Source of the DNA: Arthrobacter sp. AL12
Lineage (GTDB): Bacteria; Actinomycetota; Actinomycetes; Actinomycetales; Micrococcaceae
NCBI RefSeq assembly: GCF_029960645.1
Contig: NZ_JASBQY010000002.1
Location: forward strand, 1 to 64,000
Direction: 5' to 3'
DNA length: 64,000 nt
Below are positions 44,132 to 52,335 of this stretch, one piece after another. The translations under genes and the position numbers were made by a program. The notes beneath the pieces are model-generated. The model worked only from the letters and a program-made list of their open reading frames with translations. It was not told the DNA's origin and did no database searches. Position 1 is the first letter of the stretch, and each line of letters begins with the position of its first letter.

Positions 44132-44608
44132 TCAGGTGCCGCAGCTCTCGAGACGTTGGATCAGAGCGTCAAGGATCGGCAGTTGGCCGCTGACCAGCCT
44201 GCTGCGGGCCTCCTCCACCCCGGTCCATGTGGCATCGTCGACCTCGGGGTAGTTCCGGACCGTGCCGGATCCCTTCGGCCACTCGAGGGCGAAGGTGTTG
44301 CTCAGGATCCGTTCGGGAGCAAAATCGGACTCGGCCGTGAAGACCGTGATGACCTTTCCCGAGGGTTGCCGGAAGGCGCCGAGTTCGTCGTAGCTGGCGG
44401 ACGGTGCAGGGGTCCCCACTTCCTCGCCGAACTCGCGTTCCGCGGCGGCCAGCGGGTCCTCGTCTGGAAGGTACTCGCCCTTGGGAATCGACCAGGCGCG
44501 GGCATCCTTGCGCGCCCAGAACGGTCCGCCCATATGGGCTATCCACACCTCAACGTCGCCTCCTCCGCGCCGGCGGTACAGCAGGATGCCAGCGCTCCGA
44601 ACTGTCAT
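44132..44608 (-). CDS. Nudix hydrolase
   Basis: 158 residues from ATG 44608. The Nudix box runs from G44 to G65 with E50, R58, E59, E62 and E63 in place (core REFGEEVG). RSAGILLYRRRGGGDVEVWIAHMGGPFWARKDARAWSIPKG is typical of the NUDIX DR1025-like/actinobacterial subgroup. Substrate unknown. Its start overlaps the stop of the 2H phosphoesterase gene upstream by ATGA, so both are translated together. This pairing suggests nucleotide or RNA-end processing. Confidence 0.9.
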   Translation of the reverse strand: MTVRSAGILLYRRRGGGDVEVWIAHMGGPFWARKDARAWSIPKGEYLPDEDPLAAAEREFGEEVGTPAPSASYDELGAFRQPSGKVITVFTAESDFAPERILSNTFALEWPKGSGTVRNYPEVDDATWTGVEEARSRLVSGQLPILDALIQRLESCGT

Positions 44609-45240
44609 GGCGCACGTCCTGTCCGGGGCGGCCCGGGGTAGTGGTCCCGCACTGCCCCGCCGCCGCTGGCCGGGAGGAACTGGCGGTTCCGGATCCGTGA
44701 TTCGCCGAAGTCGATGGCCAACGGGTTGATGGGCCATGGTCCGCGGCCCCTCGACTTGGGGCGGCCGACGGCGATGTGCGGTGTCCAGCGGGGGTACCGG
44801 AAACCGAGGGCGCCTGAGCCGAGGATGAAGTCATCGACGTTGTCCACCAGCAGCTCGTCCAGCAGTTCATGCAGCGACGTCACGAGGGAAACCTGGTAGT
44901 CCCGCACATGCGGGGGCACCTCCACTTCCAGCCCGCTGACGCGTCCGCCGCCCAGCAGGACCAGACGCTTGGACGTCCCGGAAAAACCTGCCAGCACGGG
45001 CAGCCCTTCCAACCAGGAGACCGCCGTGGCGGCGGCGTCCTCGGCGGTGGTGATGCCCCTGGTCCACTCCGCGACGTCCCGGGCGAAGTCCGCCAGGACG
45101 CCGATGTGCAGCAGGGTCAGGTGCAGCCCCTGTTGCCGGCGCAACGCGTCGACCTGGCTGCCCAGTTCCTCGTAGTCAGCGGGTCCGGAGCCGATGGTGA
45201 GTACCGGGACCTCCAGCGTGATGCGCGGCGGTGTTTCCAT
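44605..45240 (-). CDS. 2H phosphoesterase superfamily (2'-5' RNA ligase-like)
   Basis: 211 residues from ATG 45240, with AGGAGGGG five to eight bases upstream. Two H-x-T/S-like motifs frame the domain: H40-L-T42 (LHLTLLHIG) and PHIAVG near residue 175 (H-I-A, a departure from the canonical second HxT/S). The 2H fold splits or joins 2'-5' phosphodiester or cyclic phosphate bonds. The second motif's missing hydroxyl residue makes activity uncertain. Translationally coupled to the Nudix gene. Confidence 0.75.
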   Translation of the reverse strand: METPPRITLEVPVLTIGSGPADYEELGSQVDALRRQQGLHLTLLHIGVLADFARDVAEWTRGITTAEDAAATAVSWLEGLPVLAGFSGTSKRLVLLGGGRVSGLEVEVPPHVRDYQVSLVTSLHELLDELLVDNVDDFILGSGALGFRYPRWTPHIAVGRPKSRGRGPWPINPLAIDFGESRIRNRQFLPASGGGAVRDHYPGPPRTGRAP

Positions 45241-45346
45241 TCGGTCCCCTCCTGTCCGCAGTGGCTGCTGGCTCTCGGTGCCATTATCCTCCCGGGCGGC
45301 GAACCTGGCAGGTCGAATCCGGCCGGTGCCATGGCAGAATAGCCCC

Positions 45347-46555
45347 GTGAGCAGCCCGATCCAGCCCCAGAGCGGAGCCGATGACAATGTCGCGCCGGGG
45401 CTGCCGGCAGCCCCGGCGTATCCACAATTGCGGCTCAATATCGCTGCCCTCGACAACAACATCCGGGTGATGGCCGCCTGGTGCCGGCAGCGGGGCGTGG
45501 AGCTGGCCCCCCACGTCAAGACAACGATGTCCGCGCCGGTCATCGCCCGTCAGCTGGCTGCCGGCGCCGTCGGCGTCAGTGTCGCCACTGCGGACCAGGT
45601 CGCAGCGGCCCTGGGCTGGGGACACCGGCACGTTCTTGTGGCCAACGAGATCGTGGACCAACGCGGCCTGTTGCGTCTCCGCTCCTGGCTGGAGGAAGAT
45701 TCCGGGAGGGAAATCCGGTGTTTCGTGGATTCCGCTGCCGGTGTCGAGGCGGCAGCCCGGGTGTTCGCCGGGGCCACCGTCAGCCTCGAGGTGCTGATCG
45801 ACGTCGGGACACCGGGCGGCCGCACTGGTACCCGGAGCCTCGACGAGGCCCTTCGCCTGGCTGGGCTGGTCCACGGGACGCCAGGCCTCCGGCTCGTCGG
45901 TGTTGCCGGCTACGAAGGCGTCGTGCCCAACAGCCGGTCGGAGTCCACGGTGGACGCCGTCGACCGGCACTGCAGGCTGGTGCGGGATGTCTATCTGGCC
46001 GCCGCGCAGTACTTCGAGACCGCCGCCCCCGTCTACTCCATGGGCGGGTCCGCCTTCCCGGACCGCGTTGTGGAGTACCTTCCGGAGGACAGCCTGGTGC
46101 CCGGAACCCGGAGGATCCTCCGGTCCGGCTGCTACGTCACCCACGATCATGGCACCTACGCCAGCGTCAGCCCGGTGCCGGGCCTAATTCCCGCGCTGTC
46201 GGTCCGGGCCGTCGTCCTGTCCACCCCCGAAACGGGTATGGCCGTCGTCGGGGCCGGCAAACGGGACCTGCCCTACGACGCCGGGCTGCCGGTCTTCCTG
46301 TCAGCCCACACCGCGGACGGCGCCTCCAGGGACGGGGCGACCGCCGAGGTGCGGAACCTGTTCGACCACCACGCCGTCCTTACCGGGGTGAGCGGGCTGG
46401 ACGTCACCGATGTGGTCGACTTCGGGATATCCCACCCCTGCTCGGCGTTCGACCGCTGGCCCGAATACGTCGTCACCGACGGCGGCGGTCAGGCCACCGG
46501 AGTGTGGCACACGGATTACAACCGGTCCTCCGTGGCCGAGAGCCGGTGGCCGTGA
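45347..46555 (+). CDS. D-threonine-aldolase/D-serine-dehydratase-like PLP enzyme
   Basis: 402 residues from GTG 45347. An alanine-racemase-type N-terminal barrel binds PLP on the Lys in APHVKTTMSA; LRLNIAALDNNIRVMAAWC precedes it. The C-terminal domain carries the metal-binding signature DFGISHPCSAFDRW (His and Cys ligands) of D-threonine aldolase and eukaryotic D-serine dehydratase. It should act on D-beta-hydroxy amino acids or related D-amino acids in the cytoplasm. Monocistronic, divergent from the 2H-Nudix pair. Confidence 0.85.
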   Translation: MSSPIQPQSGADDNVAPGLPAAPAYPQLRLNIAALDNNIRVMAAWCRQRGVELAPHVKTTMSAPVIARQLAAGAVGVSVATADQVAAALGWGHRHVLVANEIVDQRGLLRLRSWLEEDSGREIRCFVDSAAGVEAAARVFAGATVSLEVLIDVGTPGGRTGTRSLDEALRLAGLVHGTPGLRLVGVAGYEGVVPNSRSESTVDAVDRHCRLVRDVYLAAAQYFETAAPVYSMGGSAFPDRVVEYLPEDSLVPGTRRILRSGCYVTHDHGTYASVSPVPGLIPALSVRAVVLSTPETGMAVVGAGKRDLPYDAGLPVFLSAHTADGASRDGATAEVRNLFDHHAVLTGVSGLDVTDVVDFGISHPCSAFDRWPEYVVTDGGGQATGVWHTDYNRSSVAESRWP

Positions 46556-46585
46556 CGTGTCGCTGCCGCAGGCTTTGGGGCAGCG

Positions 46586-47500
46586 CTACCGGCCCGGTGA
46601 CCGGAAGAGGCCGACAGCCCGGAACAGCCCGAAACGGACGGACTGGGCAGCGGACTCCAGCCGGCAGGGCCCGTTCCAGATGATGAAATTCGGGTAACGG
46701 TGCGCCCCGGGGCGGCCGGCGATCCGGCCGGCCGCGTCCCGGACCGCGTGCAGATCCCCGACCGTCAGGGGAAGGGGCGCTTCACCGGGGTGCCGGGTTG
46801 AGCCGAGCGGAAAGTCCCTGAACGCCCGGGCCGACATTTCGATGTGGGCGCCAAGTACCGCCCTGACCGGATGTGCCGCGCTGAAGTCGCAGAGGGCACG
46901 CAGCGAATCCTCGAAGGCCGGAAAATCCTGCACATAGAGCCGGCCGGGATAGACCGTGTCGCCGGTGAGCAGCATGCCCGTGGCCTCGTCATAAATGGCG
47001 ACGGCGGAAGGATGGTGCCCCGGCGTCGGTATCACCTCAAGCACCCGGCCGCCAAGGTCCAGGCGGGCCGTGCCGCGGGGCCAGTCGGCGATCCCGAAGA
47101 ACGAGGCAACCTCCGCGGCGGAATGTCCCACGACGCGGGTGCGGGGCCGGTCAGTGAACTGCCCGTCACCGGCGACGTGGTCCCCGTGGGCGTGCGAGTG
47201 GGCGACGATGAGTTCGTAACCAGCCCTGGGGTGTGCGCGCAGCCAGCCGTCCATGAGGGTGTCCACTACCGCCCGCAGGGGAAATCCGGAGGCGTCAGCC
47301 GTCGCGCCCGTATCAAGAAGGAAGGCACGGTCCTCGCCGAACAGCAGATAGAGGAACGGTGCCTCGAAATTCGTCTTGATGCTCTGCCGGAGCAGAACCG
47401 TGCCGGGCGCGGCCTGGTGCACCTGGATCGGCGGGGCCGCGCCGCGGCGCCCGGACCCCGTACCCGCGTACCAGCGCACATCAAGATCGAGTTCCGTCAC
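46586..47500 (-). CDS. Metallo-beta-lactamase fold hydrolase
   Basis: 304 residues from GTG 47500, chosen because it overlaps the stop of the HxlR regulator gene by GTGA and removes an unrelated N-terminal extension. Metal-binding H103-A-H105-G-D107-H108 follows YELIVAHS; further ligands are in PTPGHHPSAVAIYD, LLTGDTVYPG and VLGAHIEMS. Glyoxalase II-like or lactonase-like activity is possible; the substrate is unknown. Coupling to an HxlR gene suggests induction by an electrophile or quinone. Confidence 0.85.
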   Translation of the reverse strand: MTELDLDVRWYAGTGSGRRGAAPPIQVHQAAPGTVLLRQSIKTNFEAPFLYLLFGEDRAFLLDTGATADASGFPLRAVVDTLMDGWLRAHPRAGYELIVAHSHAHGDHVAGDGQFTDRPRTRVVGHSAAEVASFFGIADWPRGTARLDLGGRVLEVIPTPGHHPSAVAIYDEATGMLLTGDTVYPGRLYVQDFPAFEDSLRALCDFSAAHPVRAVLGAHIEMSARAFRDFPLGSTRHPGEAPLPLTVGDLHAVRDAAGRIAGRPGAHRYPNFIIWNGPCRLESAAQSVRFGLFRAVGLFRSPGR

Positions 47501-47925
47501 GGCGCTGCTGATCCGTCCGCGGCGTCCACGGCCTCCCCGGAGCCGGCGGCGCCGGAGGAGCGGACGATTTCGTCGGCGTGCTCCGCAATCCAGGTCACCA
47601 GCGGAAGCAGCACAGCGGCAAGCTCCCGGCCACGGTCGCTGAGGCGGTATTCGACCCTGGGCGGGATGACCGGCTGGGCCTCGCGATGGAGGAAGCCGTC
47701 CCCTTCCAGTGTTCTGAGGGTTTGGGCGAGCATCTTCTCGCTGATGCCTTCGGCCCGACGTCGAAGTTCGCTCCAGCGCTGCGGGCCGTTCCACAGCGCG
47801 ACCAGAATCAGCACGCCCCATTTGCTGGAGACGTGATCGAGGACCGTGCGGCTGGGGCAACCGGCCGGAAAGATCCCATCTGCGCCCTGCCGGGGAGCCA
47901 GGACGCCCTCTGTACTAACTTTCAT
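47497..47925 (-). CDS. HxlR-family transcriptional regulator
   Basis: 142 residues. Winged helix: PAGCPSRTVLDHVSSKWGVLILVALWNGPQRWSELRRRAEGISEKMLAQTLRTLEGDGFLHREAQPVIPPRVEYRLSDRGRELAAVL. The Cys in the GCPS motif before the HTH is the usual redox- or electrophile-sensing Cys of YodB/HypR proteins. It is divergent from a (decayed) NAD(P)H-binding oxidoreductase with a palindrome between, and co-translated with the MBL hydrolase. A classic arrangement for control of a quinone-detoxifying enzyme. Confidence 0.9.
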   Translation of the reverse strand: MKVSTEGVLAPRQGADGIFPAGCPSRTVLDHVSSKWGVLILVALWNGPQRWSELRRRAEGISEKMLAQTLRTLEGDGFLHREAQPVIPPRVEYRLSDRGRELAAVLLPLVTWIAEHADEIVRSSGAAGSGEAVDAADGSAAP

Positions 47926-47928
47926 AGC

Positions 47929-47953
47929 AGTACCTTACTTCAAAGTGCGTACT
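47929..47953. promoter_or_regulatory. Putative HxlR operator
   Basis: AGTAC and GTACT arms enclose ACTT-CA-AAGT: the dyad extends over 25 bp in the short region between the regulator start (47925) and the oxidoreductase remnant. TTACT/AGT-type dyads are usual for HxlR proteins. Confidence 0.55.
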
Positions 47954-47991
47954 CTCTTTCGGGAAGTATCGCCGTCGCGGTGCCGTTTCGT

Positions 47992-48897
47992 ATGGATATC
48001 AGCCATGCCCGTGAAAGGACCATCACGACCATCGTTATCACCGGCGCGACCGGACAGCTTGAGGGCCTAGCTGTTGAAGCCCTTCTCGAAAGCGGCGTGC
48101 GTGCCCGCGGGGCAGATCGTGGCCGCCGGACGGGATCTGGCCAAGGTCGCAGACCTCGCCGGCCGTGGCGTCCAGGCCCGCCAGATCGACTACCATGACC
48201 CGGCCTCCCTGCGGCGGGCCTTCGCCGGTGCCGGCAAGGTGCTGCTGATCTCCGGCAGTGACGTCGGCCAGCGCCTTGAGCAGCAGCGGAATGCCATCGA
48301 GGCAGCCAAGGATGCCGGCGTAGGGCTGATCGCCTACACCAGCATCGCCAACGCCAGCCGCACGGATTTGCAGTTGGCGGCGGAACACCAGGCCACGGAA
48401 GAGGCCCTGTCGGCATCCGGTCTGCCGTTCACACTGCTCCGCAACGGCTGGTATCTGGAGAGCTACACGGACCAGCTGGGCAGCTACCTCCAGCAGGGCG
48501 CCATGCCGGCAGCGCGGGAGACGGCCGGGTCAGCGCGGCCACCCGAGCCGGCCATGCCCGCGCCGCCGCGGCGGTGCTCCTCCGCGATGACCAGGCCGGG
48601 AAGGTCTACGAGCTCGGCGGCGACGTGCCCTTCACCCTCTGCGAGCTGGCGGAGGAAGTCAGTGCCGCCGCCGGGCGGCCGGTGACCTACCGGGACCTGC
48701 CCGTGACGGAATACGCGGAGCTGCTGGTGGGTGCCGGACTGCCCGCCGGCTACGCGGCCATCCATGCGGACAGCGACCGGGGCATCGCGCGGGGTGAACT
48801 CCTCGTCACCAGCGGTGACCTCAGCAGGCTCATCGGCCGGCCCACGACTTCCCTGCGCGAGGCGGTGCGGGCGGCTACGGCCGTGAACCGCGGCTAG
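47992..48897 (+). pseudogene. NAD(P)H-binding (NmrA/QOR2-like) oxidoreductase, doubly frameshifted
   Basis: The translation starts TTIVITGATGQLEGLAVEALLESGV (Rossmann GATGQLG-type loop). At about 48105 a 4-bp unit GTGC is doubled and the frame moves to PAGQIVAAGRDLAKVADLAGRGVQARQIDYHDPASL and TLLRNGWYLESYTDQLG. At about 48513 one G is missing and the rest (VSAATRAGHARAAAAVLLRDDQAGKVYELGG) lies in the third frame, to the stop at 48895. The natural ATG seems to be ACG now; ATG 47992 is 12 codons upstream. Intact homologues reduce quinones or sense NADPH. Confidence 0.75.
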
Positions 48898-49347
48898 GCT
48901 CCAGGCCCTTGCCGGGCGTCTCAGGAGCCCGATCACGCCTGGCGGCAGAGGCGCCCTTGGCCAGTGGCCAGGGGGCCGACGACCGCTGGGGGAGAGAACC
49001 CCGGTCTCAGAGGGCTCTCATGCGTCGCCGACCCCGTCTCACACCGGACCCCACGGCCCGGCAAGTAGAGGTACTCGGTCCCATACGCCGCAACGTTACA
49101 GCAGGGGCGCGGACCTACTACCATTCAACACCTTGTATGCAAGAACGGCGAGAGGAATCTGGTGTGCTTCACAAGGTTCGGTGGGAGCGATTCATCCTTG
49201 CCGGGTGACGGCACCGGGCCCGGGCGGTCGTAGCGTTGGCGGTATCCGGAATCAGACCGAGCCCGCGGAGTTTCGCCCCAGCAGGACGAGCCGCCGGTGA
49301 CGGCGGCTCTCCGGGACCCCCACAGCCCAGGCGAGGCGAAGTGAAGG
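48898..49347. other. Intergenic stretch, no gene supported
   Basis: 450 bp between the oxidoreductase remnant and the DUF998 gene. Its only structured signal is the TCATCC/GGGTGAC dyad at 49192-49209. Short frames on both strands lack ribosome sites. Confidence 0.5.
49192..49209. promoter_or_regulatory. 18-bp dyad element, copy 3
   Basis: TCATCCTTGCCGGGTGAC fits the recurring pattern except for the last base. TAGCGT begins 21 bp after it and could be the -10 of the DUF998 gene, which starts 138 bp downstream. Confidence 0.45.
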
Positions 49348-50481
49348 ATGATGACACTGAAGAAGCATGGTGCAGTCACGGCCGAGTCGCGGGCCCTCGT
49401 CATCGGCAGTGCGGGCTTCCTTCTCCTCGGCGTGGTCGCGTTCCTGCTGGTGGGGCGGGAGCCTGTCGCCTTGTCCGGACGGGGTTCGGCGGGCGACATC
49501 GCCGCGCTCGGGACGGCGGTCCTGGGTGCCGCAGCGGTGGTGGCAGGTTCCCTACAACGCCGTGCACAGGAATCTTCTGAGCCCGCCGCGGGCGGCCGGA
49601 CACGCCATAACATCGACATCGCCGCCCTCGCGCTGGCCCATGCCTGTGTCTTTCTGCTCGGCTGGCTGGCGCTGTTCTCGATTTTCCAGCGGGCGTTCGC
49701 GGGTGCAGTGCTGTACCCCCTGGCCGCGGCAATCCTCGTCGGGGCCACGGGGGCCATCAGTGCCTACATCGCGTACCTGTCGGCAGTCACCATGAACGCC
49801 TACCGACTCGCCGCGCTCCTCGCCGTCTTCCTCGTCACGGGTGTGCTGACGAGCATGCTCACCGCAGAGGACCCGCAGTGGTGGCAGGAAAACCTCAGTG
49901 CCCTGGGCACGAGTTCCGACGTCTCCGGAGCGGCGTTCAACGTCACGCTGATCGTTGCCGGCGTCGTGGTCACCACCCTGGCCGGATACTCGACCAGGAC
50001 GCTCCAATCGACGGCGGACACCGCGCCCTCGCGCCGCCGGGTCCGGCGGCTGGAAGGCGGCATCATCCTCATCGGCATTCTCCTCGCCTGCGTGGGATTG
50101 TTCCCCGTCGATGAGCAGTTCTGGCTCCACACCGCGGCAGCGTCCGGCATGGTGGTGGTGTTCGGAACCCTGATTGTCCGCATGCGGTCGCTGGTCCCCT
50201 CGATCCCGGCGACGTTCAACGTGCTGGGGCTGGTCTTCCTGGCGGTCATCGCCTTCGCCGTGGTGTTGTACTTTCCGGTCGGCTACTACAACCTCACCGC
50301 CGTGGAGCTCATTGCCGCTTCGCTGGTCTTTGCCTGGCTGATCGTTCTGATCCGCAACCTCGCCGCCGTCGACGTTGACGAGCTCGCGGCCGACCCGCCG
50401 GCACATCCGCAGTCCCAGCACACCGACACCGCCGGCAATACCGCGGCACCCGGAACGGACAGGACCGCCACGGGGTCCTAA
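49348..50481 (+). CDS. DUF998-like integral membrane protein
   Basis: 377 residues (ATG 49348 or 49351). About ten helices; the N-terminal helix pair is followed by a basic loop and the second part has the WWQENLSALGTSSDVSGAAFNVTLIVAG segment seen in DUF998 proteins. The C-terminal tail is hydrophilic and rich in Thr/Ala. Function unknown. It precedes the SulP gene by 24 bp and is likely co-transcribed with it. Confidence 0.75.
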   Translation: MMTLKKHGAVTAESRALVIGSAGFLLLGVVAFLLVGREPVALSGRGSAGDIAALGTAVLGAAAVVAGSLQRRAQESSEPAAGGRTRHNIDIAALALAHACVFLLGWLALFSIFQRAFAGAVLYPLAAAILVGATGAISAYIAYLSAVTMNAYRLAALLAVFLVTGVLTSMLTAEDPQWWQENLSALGTSSDVSGAAFNVTLIVAGVVVTTLAGYSTRTLQSTADTAPSRRRVRRLEGGIILIGILLACVGLFPVDEQFWLHTAAASGMVVVFGTLIVRMRSLVPSIPATFNVLGLVFLAVIAFAVVLYFPVGYYNLTAVELIAASLVFAWLIVLIRNLAAVDVDELAADPPAHPQSQHTDTAGNTAAPGTDRTATGS

Positions 50482-50505
50482 AGAGAACGCGACAGGGGAC
50501 GAGAG

Positions 50506-52227
50506 ATGAAGAAATCGCAGCGGGGACGCCCGACCGGGCTGCCCATCGCCGGCCAGCTCCGCTCCTACGACCACGACTGGCTGAGGGGCGACCTAATCGC
50601 CGGGCTGACCGTCGCGGCCCTGATCGTTCCCAAGAATCTTGGGTATGCCGGAATCGCGGGGATCCCGCTGCAGAACGGACTCTATGCGGCGGCTGCCGGC
50701 GCGATCGTGTACGGGATCTTCGGCTCGTGCCGGCAGATCTCGATGGGCCCAAGTTCGGGCCTGGCGGCGGTGGCCGCGAGTGCGGTGCTCGCGGCCAACA
50801 TCACCAGCGGGCCGGATGTCGCGTCGTTCGTCGCTGGAATCACCCTCGCCTCAGGAGTCCTGTTCCTGCTGCTTGCCGTCCTCAGGATGGGCTGGATTGC
50901 GCAATTCCTCTCGCGGGCGGTGGTCACCGGTTTCCTCTTCGGCGCGGCGATCGACGTTGTGATCGGGGAACTTCCAAAGCTCACCGGCACCGAGGTCACC
51001 GGCTCCAACCCGATCCAGGAACTGCGGTCGTGGCTCGGGACCCTGAGCGAGGCGCACCAGACCACTGTCGTCGCGGGCGTTGTCTCGCTCGTTGTGGTCT
51101 TCGGGCTGAAGGCGATCGCGCCCCGAGTCCCCGGCGCCCTGGTCCTCGTGGTGGGCGGACTGCTGGCGGCGGCGGTGTTCGATCTCGGGGCCAAGGGAGT
51201 GGCGCTGGTGGGTGATGTGCCCAGCGGGCTGCCGCGTGCGGAAATCCCGGACGGCCAGCTGATGTGGGACAACGCGGGAACCGTGGCCCTCGCGGCGGTG
51301 GCGCTGGTCCTGATCGGCTTTTCCCAGACCGCGGGGGATGCGCGGGCGTTCGCCGCCAAGCACCGCTACCAGATTGACATCAACCAGGAGTCCATTGCCC
51401 AGTCGTTCGCCAACATGGCCGCGGGGATCTTCAAGGGGATGCCCGTGTCGACGAGCCTGTCGGCGAGTTCGCTCAACGACCACTCCGGAGCGAAGACCGG
51501 CCTGGCCTCACTCACCTCCGGTGCCACCGTCCTGCTCACCCTGCTGTTTCTGGCGCCGCTCTTCTCGATCCTGCCCAAACCGGTGCTGGCGGCGCTGATC
51601 ATCGAAGCCGTTGTCATGGGCATGATGAACGTTCCGGAGATGCGGCGGCTGGCCCGGGTGCAAAGGTTTGATTTCTGGATTGCCGTCGCAGCCATTGTCG
51701 GCACCCTCATCTTCGGAGTCCTCGCGGGCGTCATCATCGGGATCGGACTCTCGCTCATCTGGCTCATCGGGGTGGCGACCCACCCGGAGATGCCGTCCCT
51801 CGGACGGGAACGGGGCACGCAGGTCTTCCGCGAAGCGGCCGAGCATCCCGGTGACGAGGTGATTCCCGGGGTAGCCGTGATCCGGTTCGACGGCGGCCTC
51901 TTCTTCGCCACCGCGGACGCACTGGAGGATCGGCTGCGCGAGACGATCCACTCGACGTCCGGCCTCACCGGCATCGTCCTGGACTGCGGCGGGATCAATT
52001 TCGTCGACTCCCAGGGCGCCGCGAAGATGGCAGACATCGCGGACCTCGCCCGGGAGGCCGGCATCACCCTGCGCCTGGCCCGGCTGAAACCCGCCGTCCG
52101 GGCCACCCTGGCCAGGGACGGGGTGATCGAGCGCAACGGCGCGGAGCGAATCCACGGCAACATCTACCGTGCAGTGGAGGCGGAAGAGGCTGCGGCGGAC
52201 AAGGCGCGCGACGAGCAGCAGGGGTAG
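50506..52227 (+). CDS. SulP family anion transporter with STAS domain
   Basis: 573 residues. SulP core: GLPIAGQLRSYDHDWLRGDLIAGLTVAALIVPKNLGYAGIAGIPLQNGLYAA and QISMGPSSGLAAVAASA, with 11-14 helices, then a STAS domain about residues 440-550 (VAVIRFDGGLFFATADALEDRL, GIVLDCGGINFVDSQGAAKMADIA). Members carry sulfate, bicarbonate or other anions. Gene order with DUF998 suggests one transcript. There is no carbonic anhydrase next to it, so the anion is unknown. Confidence 0.92.
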   Translation: MKKSQRGRPTGLPIAGQLRSYDHDWLRGDLIAGLTVAALIVPKNLGYAGIAGIPLQNGLYAAAAGAIVYGIFGSCRQISMGPSSGLAAVAASAVLAANITSGPDVASFVAGITLASGVLFLLLAVLRMGWIAQFLSRAVVTGFLFGAAIDVVIGELPKLTGTEVTGSNPIQELRSWLGTLSEAHQTTVVAGVVSLVVVFGLKAIAPRVPGALVLVVGGLLAAAVFDLGAKGVALVGDVPSGLPRAEIPDGQLMWDNAGTVALAAVALVLIGFSQTAGDARAFAAKHRYQIDINQESIAQSFANMAAGIFKGMPVSTSLSASSLNDHSGAKTGLASLTSGATVLLTLLFLAPLFSILPKPVLAALIIEAVVMGMMNVPEMRRLARVQRFDFWIAVAAIVGTLIFGVLAGVIIGIGLSLIWLIGVATHPEMPSLGRERGTQVFREAAEHPGDEVIPGVAVIRFDGGLFFATADALEDRLRETIHSTSGLTGIVLDCGGINFVDSQGAAKMADIADLAREAGITLRLARLKPAVRATLARDGVIERNGAERIHGNIYRAVEAEEAAADKARDEQQG

Positions 52228-52243
52228 CAGCCTGGCCGCAAGG

Positions 52244-52261
52244 TCACCCGCCGGGAATGAT
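52244..52261. promoter_or_regulatory. 18-bp dyad element, copy 4
   Basis: TCACCCGCCGGGAATGAT, 74 bp upstream of the MFS start at 52336. TAGCTT begins 21 bp after it and could be a -10 region. Confidence 0.5.
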
Positions 52262-52335
52262 CTGCCCGGCATACCGAGTGGCTAGCTTTGGGGGAGCGGC
52301 ACAGCACATCCGACAAGCCCGGGAGTCGATGAGAG

